49,271 nucleotides of DNA, taken from Candidatus Uhrbacteria bacterium (GTDB lineage Bacteria > Patescibacteria > ABY1 > SG8-24 > GWF2-40-263). The position numbers and the translations under genes were made by a program. Where the stretch lies: positions 1 to 49,271 of the forward strand of contig JACQSK010000002.1 in assembly GCA_016205975.1 (NCBI GenBank), read 5' to 3'. The notes beneath the pieces were generated by a model. It did not search any database. It saw only the letters and a program-made list of their open reading frames with translations, and had not been told where the DNA came from. This document shows positions 31,118-40,200 of the stretch, one piece after another (the first letter of the stretch is position 1; every line of letters starts with the position of its first letter).

Positions 31118-32092
31118 ATGCTCATCTTTGTGTACGGCGATGATAGCTTTCGGGTGTCTGAGAAGGTCAAACACATGAAAGAGGCGTTCAGGGTCAAGTT
31201 TGATCCCACGGGTTTAAACACGGCCGAGTATCCCCTGGGAGACAAGATGAAGCTCGAGGTCGGTGAGGTGCTGGGGTCGGTGCGGGCTCTTCCTTTTTTG
31301 GGGACGAAGAGAATGGTCGTCGTGCGCGACCTCGTTACGCAGACCAAGAAGGCCGACATGGATGTGTGGGAGAAAGGGTTTTTGCAGGCGCCTGATTCGA
31401 CGATTGTGGTTTTCTGGGAAACGACCGAGCCCAAGGAGTTAGAAAAGAAGCCGTTGTTTGTCGCGCTTAAGGGCGCTGCCGAGGTGCACGCGTATCCGTT
31501 TCCTGAGCTTTCTGGTGCGGACCTTGAGCGATGGACGACCGAGCGTGTGAAAGCGCGCGGTGGCCTCATGGGGGCACAGGCGCTTCGGGCGCTTGCTGAG
31601 CGCGTGGGGGGAGATTTGTGGGCCATGGATCATGAGGTGTCGAAACTCGTTGCGTTTGCCGATGGTGCAGAGATTACGCTCTCAGCGGTGGACGAGCTAG
31701 TCGCACAAAGTTTTGAAGAAAAAATTTTCGAGCTGATGGACGCGGTTTCGCAAAAACGAACCGCCTCGGCCATACGAATGTTGCAAGAAGAACGTTCAGC
31801 TGGGTCTGACGACCATTATCTGCTCACCATGCTTGGACGTCAGGTGAGGATTCTGTTGGGCGCTCGCTCCTTGCTTGATGAAAATCACCGTGCGACCAAA
31901 CAAGACCTCGCCGACGCCCTCTCGATCCATCCGTTCGTTGCTCAAAAAGCACTCGCTCAGGCGAAGGGATTTTCTCTCGCGCATCTGAAGGCCGTCCATG
32001 ACTTGCTCTTTGACTTCGATCAGCAGCTAAAGTCTGGTCAAATCCCTGTCGACATAGCCGTGGACCTCACGACGGTGAAGATGATGCAATAG
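31118..32092 (+). CDS. holA: DNA polymerase III delta subunit
   Basis: 324 residues. MLIFVYGDDSFRVSEKVKHM is the typical delta start. PFLGTKRMVVVRDLV follows, then the middle domain (LAERVGGDLWAMDHEVSKLVAFA) and a C-terminal helical collar domain (DDHYLLTMLGRQVRILLGAR; HPFVAQKALAQAKGFS). Delta opens the sliding clamp within the clamp loader. It starts 15 nt after polA and is probably co-transcribed, giving a replication operon. The terminator follows the stop. Confidence 0.93.
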   Translation: MLIFVYGDDSFRVSEKVKHMKEAFRVKFDPTGLNTAEYPLGDKMKLEVGEVLGSVRALPFLGTKRMVVVRDLVTQTKKADMDVWEKGFLQAPDSTIVVFWETTEPKELEKKPLFVALKGAAEVHAYPFPELSGADLERWTTERVKARGGLMGAQALRALAERVGGDLWAMDHEVSKLVAFADGAEITLSAVDELVAQSFEEKIFELMDAVSQKRTASAIRMLQEERSAGSDDHYLLTMLGRQVRILLGARSLLDENHRATKQDLADALSIHPFVAQKALAQAKGFSLAHLKAVHDLLFDFDQQLKSGQIPVDIAVDLTTVKMMQ

Positions 32093-32093
32093 C

Positions 32094-32120
32094 AAAACAG
32101 ACTCGCTCGGAGTCTGTTTT
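32094..32120. terminator. Bidirectional intrinsic terminator
   Basis: ACAGACTC/GAGTCTGT stem flanked by A4 and T4, between convergent holA and the C39-like gene. Confidence 0.87.
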
Positions 32121-32682
32121 ACGTTGAACGGAAGAGCCAGAGGCCGGCAGCGTTTTTCTTTCCATGCTTTTTTATAGCCCTGTAAAGCTTCTGTATCGAA
32201 ATTTTTCGCCTACTCGGCTTTTCAGGATCGATGAGTGTAATGGTCTGTGTATTCACTGATTCAACAATCGAGGCGTGCCCCCAATTTATTTTTGGGTCAC
32301 TGTAGGCTATACCGAAGTTGAAACAGACAATCATATCAAGACCACCTTTTGTTGAGTCCTTCATGATATGGTGGAGCTCGGTGAGGCTTCGTGGGAACCG
32401 AAAGCTAAAACTGACAGGGAGGTGGTTCTTCTGAAGAAAGATTTCGAGTGAATAGTTTTTCTTTTGTATCTGTGTTCCCCAACCAGCAGATGGCCGTTTG
32501 TTGTGAGCCCGGGGAAATCGTTTTCGATACTCTTCAGGCACGGCCAAACCCAGCGCATAGCCGATGGTCTTTTGGGACCAGGATCCCGCTACTCCACGCC
32601 TTCTGAGGATCATCAACAGACAGGCTGGGACACAACAGTATGGGAGCTGCTTAATCGGTTTGTATCGATTTGGTGTGCGCAT
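32119..32682 (-). CDS. C39-like/papain-fold cysteine peptidase domain protein
   Basis: 187 residues. IKQLPYCCVPACLLMILRRRG (about 10-30) matches the Q-x(4)-C-x-P-A-x-L-x-M-x-L active-site block of C39-like domains, with Cys 17 the likely nucleophile and Gln 12 the oxyanion residue. NWGHASIVESVNTQTITLIDPEK has the catalytic His and the later Asp of the family. No signal peptide or ABC transporter is fused. The DNA is clearly more AT-rich than in neighbouring genes, suggesting transfer. It could be a bacteriocin-processing, toxin-like or housekeeping peptidase. Confidence 0.78.
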   Translation of the reverse strand: MRTPNRYKPIKQLPYCCVPACLLMILRRRGVAGSWSQKTIGYALGLAVPEEYRKRFPRAHNKRPSAGWGTQIQKKNYSLEIFLQKNHLPVSFSFRFPRSLTELHHIMKDSTKGGLDMIVCFNFGIAYSDPKINWGHASIVESVNTQTITLIDPEKPSRRKISIQKLYRAIKKHGKKNAAGLWLFRST

Positions 32683-32712
32683 GAAAGAAGTTTATCAGAA
32701 AGAAGCAGACAC

Positions 32713-32737
32713 CAAAACAGACCCGTGGGGGCCTGTT
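32713..32737 (-). terminator. Intrinsic terminator of rpsT
   Basis: Read leftward ACAGGCCC, CCAC loop, GGGTCTGT with a G-U pair, TTTT. Confidence 0.75.
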
Positions 32738-32742
32738 GTCAA

Positions 32743-33012
32743 TTACGCTTTTGCGAGCGCGTTGATTTTTTTCATGAGGCGCGACTTGTAGCGGGATGCG
32801 GCGTTCCTTTTAAGAACGTTTTTTTGGACGGCCTTGTCAAGCTTTTTGCCGATCATGCGGACGACCTCAGTTGCCTCTTTGACGTTTTTTCCGTCAAGCA
32901 GCTTACGAGCCTTCACGCGCAGGGAATGAATTTCAGCCTTAACGACCTTGTTGCGTTCCGCGCGTTTCTTGCTCTGGCGCAGGGCTTTTTCAGCATTTCG
33001 TAGATTTGGCAT
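32743..33012 (-). CDS. rpsT: 30S ribosomal protein S20
   Basis: 89 residues: MPNLRNAEKALRQSKKRAER at the start, KNVKEATEVVRMIGKKLDKAV, then KNVLKRNAASRYKSRLMKKIN, the S20 pattern of Lys/Arg-rich helices ending in Ala-rich sequence. Binds the 5' domain of 16S rRNA. A consensus promoter lies directly upstream and a terminator directly downstream, so it is a single-gene unit. Confidence 0.97.
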   Translation of the reverse strand: MPNLRNAEKALRQSKKRAERNKVVKAEIHSLRVKARKLLDGKNVKEATEVVRMIGKKLDKAVQKNVLKRNAASRYKSRLMKKINALAKA

Positions 33013-33024
33013 ATAGATGGCGTT

Positions 33025-33052
33025 AGTATAGCGGAGGAAAAATGGCTGTCAA
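33025..33052 (-). promoter_or_regulatory. rpsT promoter, very short leader
   Basis: Minus strand: -35 TTGACA (33052-33047), 16-nt spacer, -10 TATACT (33030-33025), 12 nt before the ATG. The -35 overlaps the 3' end of the rmuC gene. Confidence 0.8.
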
Positions 33053-34171
33053 CTATTCCTCGAGAGTCTGTCCCCCTTCGATCTCAAGCGGCTCAAGCTG
33101 CTTCCCTGCCGCGCCGTTGGTAATCCGGAAGACATCCTTGTCGATTTTTTTGAGCTCTTGTGAAGAACTTGTATAGGTTCTCACCGTTGTCTCGAGCTGC
33201 TTTCCAAGCCGGTTGTGGTGATCCTCGTACGCTTTCATGTGGCGCATGAGTTGTTCGGCTTGTTTCTGAATCTCTTTGACTGAGTCTTCGATTTGGAGTG
33301 CCTTTAGCCCCAGCATGACTGTCTGAAGGTAAGCAAAGAAAGATGTCGGTGACACAATCATGACTCCTTTTTCGAAAGCATACTCGATGAGGTTACGACT
33401 ATTAACCTTGACCGTACCTATGGTGTCGCTTATGAGATTATGGTAGACCCCCTCGGCCGGAACGAACATGAATGCGAAGTTGGTTGTTCCCTTTTCCGGC
33501 TGAATGTACTTTGATGTTTCATCTATGCGAAGCTTTACGTCTGTTTTAAACTCCCTCTCAAGCAGTTCGCGACGCTCTGCGTCGATTTCCTGTGAGATGC
33601 GATTATAATTTTCAAGTGAAAACTTTGCATCGATCGGGATAAGCATTTCCTTCACGAAGATGACGGCATCCGGGATGAGCGACTGCCCAGATTTTTCATC
33701 GACTCCAAGTTGGTACTGCATCTGATACTGCCCCGCAGGAAGGACCTGTCCAAGGAGAGACTCGAGCCAGTATTCCCCAAGAATGCCTCGTTGCTTTGGA
33801 TTTTTTAGAATGTTTTCCAGGCTCTGAAGCTGGGTTGAGAAGCCAAGGACCTGCTTGTTCGTTTCATCGAGTTTTGTCAGTCTCTCCGTGACGTCTCGTA
33901 TGATGCCGGTTGTGTGTTGGAAATGGTTTTGTAGTGTTGAGGATGACTCCTTAAGATTGGAGACTAATCTTTCATGCATCGTGTCCAGTTTTTCTTCCAC
34001 CTCCTTTCGCTGAGAGGCTGTTGATTCCTGAATCTCACGGCGCAAGTCATTTAGAAGCGTTAACAGGGAACCATCTACTTCGGGTTCGCGGGCATTGCGA
34101 CGAGTAGTAAAATAAATGACGAGTGCAGCAATGAGTCCAACGCCAAGGATTGCAAGGAATAGTTCGTTCAT
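33053..34171 (-). CDS. rmuC: RmuC-family DNA recombination protein
   Basis: 372 residues from the ATG at 34169-34171 (MNELFLAILGVG); an extension to 34228 begins within the -10 box. One membrane helix (about 3-22), a coiled coil (about 40-125), then the RmuC nuclease-like core: NPKQRGILGEYWLESLLGQV, LIPDAVIFVKEMLIPIDAKFSL, FAFMFVPAEGVYHNLI, GVMIVSPTSFFAYLQTV. RmuC limits inversions at short inverted repeats in E. coli. The promoter is TGC-TATACT at 34219-34224. GC content is lower than in the rest of the window. Confidence 0.93.
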   Translation of the reverse strand: MNELFLAILGVGLIAALVIYFTTRRNAREPEVDGSLLTLLNDLRREIQESTASQRKEVEEKLDTMHERLVSNLKESSSTLQNHFQHTTGIIRDVTERLTKLDETNKQVLGFSTQLQSLENILKNPKQRGILGEYWLESLLGQVLPAGQYQMQYQLGVDEKSGQSLIPDAVIFVKEMLIPIDAKFSLENYNRISQEIDAERRELLEREFKTDVKLRIDETSKYIQPEKGTTNFAFMFVPAEGVYHNLISDTIGTVKVNSRNLIEYAFEKGVMIVSPTSFFAYLQTVMLGLKALQIEDSVKEIQKQAEQLMRHMKAYEDHHNRLGKQLETTVRTYTSSSQELKKIDKDVFRITNGAAGKQLEPLEIEGGQTLEE

Positions 34172-34261
34172 AATTCTTTGACGTGTATGATTGTGTGACG
34201 TATTATGTCGTCGCTGTAAGTATAGCATGAGAGCAGGATAAGCGTTTTACGACACAAAAAA

Positions 34262-34337
34262 GTCCCCGTAGCTCAACTGGATAGAGCTACAGCGTCCTAA
34301 GCTGGAGATGGGGGTTCAAGTCCCTCCGGGGACACCA
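34262..34337 (+). tRNA. tRNA-Arg (CCT)
   Basis: Acceptor GTCCCCG/CGGGGAC, D-arm GCTCAACTGGATAGAGC, anticodon loop GTCCTAA (CCT), T-arm with GGTTCAAGTCC, CCA encoded. Oddities: position 32 is G, and the first anticodon-stem pair (27-43) is A-G mismatched. A parS-like site begins 3 nt after the CCA. Confidence 0.92.
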
Positions 34338-34340
34338 AAG

Positions 34341-34356
34341 AGTTTCACGTGAAACA
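34341..34356. other. parS-like ParB-binding site, near-perfect
   Basis: AGTTTCACGTGAAACA differs from the bacterial parS consensus TGTTTCACGTGAAACA only at the first base; the 14-bp core GTTTCACGTGAAAC is a perfect palindrome. It is placed between tRNA-Arg and the GTG of the HAD gene. Confidence 0.75.
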
Positions 34357-34358
34357 AT

Positions 34359-35027
34359 GTGAATTCAAGACCAATTCAAAATCCCGGATTCCTAATTGAC
34401 TTTGATGGTCTTCTCATTAATTCCGAGTCACTATCATTGGTTGCGTTTGAAAAGTTGTGTGGCGAGCTTGGGTGCCAGTTTACGCAGGATTACCATGCGT
34501 CCATCCGTGGCAAGAAAAAGTCTCAATGGGCAGAGGAGTTCGTAGAGAATTTTTCCCTAAGTGAATCTGCAGTGATGATTGCAGAGCTTCACACTAAGCT
34601 GCTCCTAAGTGAGATGGATGATTCTGTAGGTCTTCTTCCCGGAGCGGACGATTTACTTAATTGGATCGGCGAGAATTGTTATCCTGCGGCACTGGTTACT
34701 AGTTCGGATCGAAAGTACGCAGAGACTTATCTGAAAAAGCTAGGTATTGAGGATTCATTCCAGCAGTTGGTGACCTCAGAGGATGTCAGGCATGGGAAGC
34801 CAGACCCTGAGCCGTATGTCATCGGTGCAATGAGGATTAATAAGGAGCCACAGAATTGTATTGTTCTAGAAGATTCGGTGAATGGAGTACTCTCAGGAAA
34901 GGCAGCGGGGGCCATAGTCTTCGCAGTGCCGTCGACAGAATCTGATAGGCAGAAGCTAGTGAGTTCCGATTTCGTCGTTTTGTCTCTTGTAGAAGCACTG
35001 GGAATCCTAAGGGGAATGGGTCTGTAG
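34359..35027 (+). CDS. HAD-superfamily hydrolase (beta-phosphoglucomutase-like)
   Basis: 222 residues starting at GTG 34359, the only start before the active-site motif. Motif I is DFDGLL, with the nucleophile Asp (14) and a second Asp (16). A helical cap (about 20-85), motif II TSS (about 110) and motif III/IV GKPDPEPYVIGAM ... CIVLEDSVNGVLSGKAAG place it in the phosphatase/phosphomutase group acting on small phosphorylated metabolites. The substrate is unknown. It has AT-rich codons unlike most genes here. No SD; the parS-like palindrome occupies that position. Confidence 0.88.
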   Translation: MNSRPIQNPGFLIDFDGLLINSESLSLVAFEKLCGELGCQFTQDYHASIRGKKKSQWAEEFVENFSLSESAVMIAELHTKLLLSEMDDSVGLLPGADDLLNWIGENCYPAALVTSSDRKYAETYLKKLGIEDSFQQLVTSEDVRHGKPDPEPYVIGAMRINKEPQNCIVLEDSVNGVLSGKAAGAIVFAVPSTESDRQKLVSSDFVVLSLVEALGILRGMGL

Positions 35028-35103
35028 CGGATCTCTCATTGTCGAGATCCCAAAGTCCTCCGTTCTGAATAGACCAGGAGAGGTACGGATAGTTACTTAC
35101 TAT

Positions 35104-35179
35104 GGGCCTGTAGCTCAGTTGGTAGAGCGCCGCATTCGCATTGCGGAGGTCAGGGGTTCGAATCCCCTCAGGTCCACCA
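35104..35179 (+). tRNA. tRNA-Ala (CGC)
   Basis: Acceptor GGGCCTG/CAGGTCC, D-arm GCTCAGTTGGTAGAGC, anticodon stem CCGCA/TGCGG with loop TTCGCAT (CGC), T-arm GGGGTTCGAATCCCC, CCA encoded. Contrary to the usual tRNA-Ala, the third acceptor pair is G3-T70 (G-U), which is the normal alanine identity element. Confidence 0.95.
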
Positions 35180-35213
35180 AAAAAGCACTCAGTTAGACTG
35201 AGTGCTTTTTTTG
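35179..35213. terminator. Intrinsic terminator after tRNA-Ala
   Basis: GCACTCAG/CTGAGTGC stem, 5-nt loop, flanked by A6 and T7. Confidence 0.9.
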
Positions 35214-35229
35214 AAGAAATACGCAGAAT

Positions 35230-35245
35230 TGTTTCACATGAAACA
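35230..35245. other. Second parS-like site
   Basis: TGTTTCACATGAAACA matches the parS consensus except for one central base (CA for CG). The flanking bases extend the symmetry to 18 bp. It is 889 bp from the first site. Confidence 0.6.
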
Positions 35246-35416
35246 ATCCAGGAGCTGATCCATAATTTCTCATATTTGGCTACAGCAGAGTAGACAGAAT
35301 ATGGAAATAGTGGATAACTCCATCTGTTTTTCTCTAACAGGTAAATTATCACCTGAAAACAGGTAATGTTTTAATTCTTGATCTAATTATTTTGCTTATT
35401 TTAGCTCAAAAATTGG
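35246..35416. other. AT-rich intergenic region with a near DnaA box and CAGGT repeats
   Basis: Markedly AT-rich. TTATCCACT (minus strand, 35317-35309) is one base from the DnaA box. AACAGGTAA occurs twice (near 35336 and 35358) with CACCTG between, giving nested inverted repeats (ACCTG-AAAA-CAGGT at 35351-35364). The latter is a possible operator for the surface operon. Confidence 0.5.
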
Positions 35417-35445
35417 TTGACTACATTTCGTATTCATGATACAAT
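35417..35445 (+). promoter_or_regulatory. Strong sigma70-type promoter of the surface-protein operon
   Basis: TTGACT (35417-35422), 17-nt spacer, TACAAT (35440-35445). The start at about 35452 rules out the upstream ATG at 35436 and points to 35460. Confidence 0.8.
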
Positions 35446-35459
35446 ATCTCCGTAAAGGT

Positions 35460-36374
35460 ATGGACAAGCATCATCTGCTCACCACCTTTGCTCTTGTGGG
35501 GATTTTTGTATACGTGAATGTTGTTTCGGCTGCCATGTCCTCATCGAGCTACCTTATCCGGTGGGATTCAGTTAACACCGGTGGTTCTGATACTGGTAGC
35601 TCGTCGAGTTACCAGTTACGGGACACACTCGAGGCAGCCGTAGCCGGGCGAACATCCAGCTCTTCCTACAACCTCGACCAAGGCTATCGAGGTGGAGTGC
35701 TCGACCAGGTTATCGCCTTTGATGTCCGCGCTCAGGACATTAGCGACCCCAGAACAGCCTCCTCGCTTGCCAGTCTTACCGTTACCGTTTCCTCCGTCTC
35801 GGGCATCTCAGCGGGGAGCTACGTCGTTCTTGTACAGGATCAGGGCGTCAGCCAGGTATCTGCCATCGGGAAGGTGGCCTCCGTAGGAAGCTCAACCATC
35901 ACGGTTGACTCCTGGACAAATGGTGGCACCGCACCAACGATTGATGGATTTGGCGACTACCTTTATATCCTGAGCGGTGCGACCGTTGCCTTTGGCCAGC
36001 TCAGCGACTCTTCTGTGAGGACAGCCGTGATTGCCTTTGAGGTATCGGCTGATAGTACAAGCGGGTACGTCATTCAAGTGAGCGATGATGGGAACCTGCG
36101 GTCGGGTTCAAATGATGTTGACGATGTGTCAGACGGCGCGGTCAACGAAGGCTCTGAAGAGTTCGGCGCGCGATCGTCCGATACGTCCTTGGCAAGTACA
36201 AGCTTCGACACAGCAGACGCAGCCCTCACGACCACCCGGCAGGATATTGTGACTCGTAGCAGCGCGAGCCTTGCTGACAGAAGTTTCGTGACGCTCAAGG
36301 CTTCCATCAGCACGTCAACAGCGGCCGGCTCCTACGCCAACACGATCAGTTTCATCGCTTCAGGAAACTTTTAA
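35460..36374 (+). CDS. Secreted Ser/Thr-rich surface protein (WxL-like)
   Basis: 304 residues from the ATG at 35460, about 8 nt after the predicted transcription start. Signal peptide about 1-25 (HHLLTTFALVGIFVYVNVVSA). The N-terminal 70 residues repeat a motif S-S-Y-x-[LI]-R-[WD]-[DT]-x-[VL] (SSSYLIRWDSVNTGG; SSSYQLRDTLEAAVAG; SSSYNLDQGYRGG) that I associate with predicted surface proteins of CPR bacteria. A beta-rich middle follows. The C-terminus ends AGSYANTISFIASGNF, reminiscent of the last strand of WxL or pilin-like domains. First gene of a four-gene operon; the next gene starts 3 nt later. Confidence 0.8.
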   Translation: MDKHHLLTTFALVGIFVYVNVVSAAMSSSSYLIRWDSVNTGGSDTGSSSSYQLRDTLEAAVAGRTSSSSYNLDQGYRGGVLDQVIAFDVRAQDISDPRTASSLASLTVTVSSVSGISAGSYVVLVQDQGVSQVSAIGKVASVGSSTITVDSWTNGGTAPTIDGFGDYLYILSGATVAFGQLSDSSVRTAVIAFEVSADSTSGYVIQVSDDGNLRSGSNDVDDVSDGAVNEGSEEFGARSSDTSLASTSFDTADAALTTTRQDIVTRSSASLADRSFVTLKASISTSTAAGSYANTISFIASGNF

Positions 36375-36377
36375 CCT

Positions 36378-37274
36378 ATGCGGAGCTCACGACCACTCTT
36401 CGTCCTCGTTTCAACGATGATCTTCATTCCATCGGTTGTTTCTGCTCTCGCGCTTGCGCCCTCAAGCCAGGAGCTCACCGCGAAGCGCGGAGAGACGATC
36501 ACATCGAGCATTACGGTCATCAACGCCCTTGAGACAGAACAGGAATACTACGTTGGCCTCTTAGGATTTCGACCCAAGGACGACTCAGGCGCACCGGAGT
36601 TTTACGAGCCCGATCCGACTCAGAGCGACCTGACAGATTGGATTTTGTTTGAGCAGGATCGGTTCATCGTGCCGGCTCTATCGTTTGCCGAGATTCCTTT
36701 TCGGGTCGTCGTCCCAGACGATATTTCGGCACAGGGATATTACGCCGCAATTACCCTTTCTCCTGCGCCAGCAGACGTTGTGGCAACCAACGGCGCCATC
36801 ATCGAGGCAAAAACCGCGGCGCTCGTTTTGCTCACCGTTGAAGGAGAGACGCAGGAGCGCCTCGAACTGCTCGATTTTACGAGAACAGGCGACTCCTATC
36901 AGTATCGTATTCAGAACCAAGGCAACGTCCACGCAACCCCCATAGGCACCATCCGCATCACAAGCCTGTTCGGCCAAGTGATAAGCGAGGTTGACGCCAA
37001 CCCGGAGTCAGGGCGCGTTCTGCCAGGATCCACACGAACCTTTGAAGTCCCATCAGAAGAACCAACGCGCGACGTGTTCGATGTGGTCGCGTATCAACTT
37101 AGCCACTGGGCGATGGGGCCAGCAACAACGACCTTGAGTCTCACTTACGGCGACCAAGGGAGCATCGAGTCGACCCTCACTTTCTGGCTGTTCCCCTGGG
37201 AACTCATCATCACGATCTTGGGGCTGGCAGTGATCCTGCGTTTTGGGTATCGCCTATGGCCTCGACGCCACTAA
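36378..37274 (+). CDS. DUF916-like surface-anchored protein
   Basis: 298 residues. Signal peptide about 1-24. An Ig-like/PapD-like N-terminal domain (LAPSSQELTAKRGETITSSITVINALETEQEYYVGLL) and a second beta domain (about 145-245, LLDFTRTGDSYQYRIQNQGNVHA) are followed by one C-terminal membrane helix (about 272-292) and a basic tail WPRRH. The N-outside, C-terminal-TM layout is that of DUF916 (WxL-interacting) proteins of Firmicutes, which occur next to WxL proteins; similarity is by pattern, not proven. It probably holds the preceding secreted protein at the cell surface. Confidence 0.72.
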   Translation: MRSSRPLFVLVSTMIFIPSVVSALALAPSSQELTAKRGETITSSITVINALETEQEYYVGLLGFRPKDDSGAPEFYEPDPTQSDLTDWILFEQDRFIVPALSFAEIPFRVVVPDDISAQGYYAAITLSPAPADVVATNGAIIEAKTAALVLLTVEGETQERLELLDFTRTGDSYQYRIQNQGNVHATPIGTIRITSLFGQVISEVDANPESGRVLPGSTRTFEVPSEEPTRDVFDVVAYQLSHWAMGPATTTLSLTYGDQGSIESTLTFWLFPWELIITILGLAVILRFGYRLWPRRH

Positions 37275-37283
37275 TATTCATGT

Positions 37284-40200
37284 GTGCCTATTCTCAGGAG
37301 GTTCATTCAAACAATCGCACGAGTCACCGTGATCCTCACGGTGGTTGCTGTGGTTGTTCCAACAACCTCTGCTGCCACGCTCACAGGAGTGAATGATTAT
37401 CCTGGGACGCTCCAGGTATCCCAGGCGGCCAACCACACACTGGTCTTTACAACTCCTACCGGCGTATCGGAAGGATCTACGATCACCATTTCGTTCTCGT
37501 CTTCCTTTGATACCTCGAGCGTAACCGAAGACGATGTGGACGTGGCCGACGATGGGACGGATCTCACCACCGCGAGCTCATGCACGGGGACGGATCAGGC
37601 CTCCGTATCCGTGGCCTCCGACGTGGTGACGATCACGATCTGTGCAGGCGACGGCGGCGCCATTGCCGCAGCAAGCCAAGTCACGGTGGAAATCGGCGCG
37701 CACGCGACAGCCTCAGGGACAGGAGCCAACCACATTACCAATCCGTCCTCGACGGGAACGTATTTTGTGACCGTGGCGGGAAGTTTTGGCGACGACGGCT
37801 CGATCGCTCTGCCTGTGGGCGGTGACGACTCCATTTCCGTGAGCGCGAGTGTCCCCACGATTACGGGCGGAACCGGAACAGGCGGCGGTGGAACGTCCGC
37901 AGACACCAGCGCGCCCACGATTAGCAACATCGTGGTAGTGAGCGTGAGCGAGACGAGCGTAACGATCACTTGGCAGACCGACGAGGCTGCCACGAGCGAG
38001 GTGAGCTATGGGGAAACGAGCGCGCTTGAGCTGGGCACCGTCTCTGACGCTTCCTCCTCGACCTCGCACGCGATCACTCTCACGGGACTGACTCCTGGGG
38101 AGACGTACTATTTTTCCGTGAGCTCAAGCGACAGTAGCGGGAACGAGACGACCTCCTCTGTATCCACGTTCACTACACTTGATGAGACCGATCCCGATAT
38201 CACGGACGTTGAAGTCGTCGACATCACGACGACCACGGCGCGCGTGACATGGACCACGGACGAGGCCGCGGACAGCCGCGTCTCGTACGGCGAGTCTGTC
38301 TCCTATGACGCGTCGCAGTCCGACAGCAGCCTCACGACCGCGCACTCCCTCACACTGACCGATCTGACGCCAGGCACGACGTACCACTTCCAGGTGCTCT
38401 CGTCTGACTTCTCAGAAAACCAAGCCTTCACCGCGGACGCGACCTTCCTCACAGATGAAGACGACGCACCCGCCAACGTCTCAAACCTGTCGGTTGCCGC
38501 AGGAGACGGCGAGCTCACGCTCACCTGGAAGAATCCAGATGAAGAGGACTTGGACGGTGTCTTGATCCTGATCTGTACGGACGGCTATCCCGACGGCCCA
38601 ACGGATGAAGACTGTACCGCGCTCGACGCAGGCGTGGCGGAGGCGTATACCCTCTCAGGCCTCGTGAACGGGACCGCGTATTTCATCGGAGTTTTTGCCT
38701 ACGATGCATCAGGGCAGTTTGCTTCTGGCGCTCTTGCGACCGCACGTCCAAGCGCGTCAGAAGAAGAGGTGCCCTCACAAGGAGAGGAGATCGCAGAGCC
38801 CGGCGAAGCATCGCCGGAGCTCGGCGAAACACCTGACGGCGAAGAAGAACCTGTTTCTCCTGAAGAGACAGGCGGCGAGGCGACCACCGGTGAAGAAGAG
38901 GAACCGACCTCCTTGGGTGTGGAGGAAGGAACCTTAAGCGACACCGACGTCCGCTACTTTGTCGAAGAAGAGTCCCTCGAGCTTACGACCGACACCGGCG
39001 TGGTCGAGGTGCTCACGGGTCTCACCGTGCTCATCACGATTCCCGCCTCCGAAATCTCAGACGACGTTGCCACTGTGCAGGTGACGCTCGGCACGCAGAC
39101 GTATCTCATGACCTATGACGAAGCGTCCGCCATGTACGAAGCTGAGATTTTGATCACGGAGGGTCAGGGCGTGGCCGAGATGAGTGTCACGGTTACCTAT
39201 CGTGATGGCGCGTCGGACACGGTTTCTTCCTACGTGAACGTGCTCACTCCAGGGTACGTTTACCGTCTCATCGATGGGGAAGAAGTCGGCGTCCCTGGCG
39301 CAACGGTCACACTCTTTGAGGTGGTCGGCGGCAAGCCGGTCGTGTGGGATGGGTCCCCGTACGATCAGGACAACCCGACCACGACAGGCGCGGACGGAAC
39401 CTTTGCCTGGTATGTCCCGCTGGGGACCTACGAGGTGAGCGTGCGCGCCCAGGGTTTTGAAGCCGCACAGACTTCAAGACTCACGATCGATAACGGCATT
39501 GTGAATCCTCGCGTGCTTCTTGTTCCCATTCAAGAAGAGGAAGCCAGCGAGACCACCTCTGAGGAAGAAGGCGAGACCACCCCCTTGGCCCTCGTGCAAA
39601 ACGTTCTTTCTTCTTCTCCGGTTGTCGCCGTGCAAGAAGTCCTGGACAGGATTCGCGATCTTCCAGGCGTAGAGACAACCTCACGGATCGCTACGCCCGT
39701 TCTCGCGCTGACGGCTGGCGCGAGCATCGTCGTGCTCTCTGTGTCTTTCGACCTCCTTCCGTTCCTCCAATATTTTTTCACCGCGCCGATTCTCTTTTTC
39801 TGGCGCCGCAAGAGGAAAGGATACGGAGTCGTCTATAACGCGATCGGAAAGACCCCCATCGACTTGGCGGTCGTCCGTTTGTACGCACTCAGAAACGATG
39901 AGGAGGCGACGCCTGGCTCCGGCCGCCTCCTCCAAAGTCGCGTGACCGATAAGGGCGGACGCTTCTTCTTCCTGGTTCCCCCAGGACGCTATCGTCTGAG
40001 CGCGACCAAGGTCGGGTTCGAGTTCCCCTCCGCGTACCTCCAAGGCGAGCGCACGGATGGGACGTACCTGGACGTGTATCACGCCGAGGCGATCGAGGTG
40101 CAGACGCGTGACGTCATCATCACCGCCAACATCCCGATGGATCCCTCCCAAGCCGCGGCGTTCCATGCTCCTGCTGCGGTGGCATGGCGCGCGCGCCTGA

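Noticed and set aside
30224..31174. 316-codon open frame on the minus strand
   Set aside because: Lies across the polymerase motifs of polA and has no family pattern.
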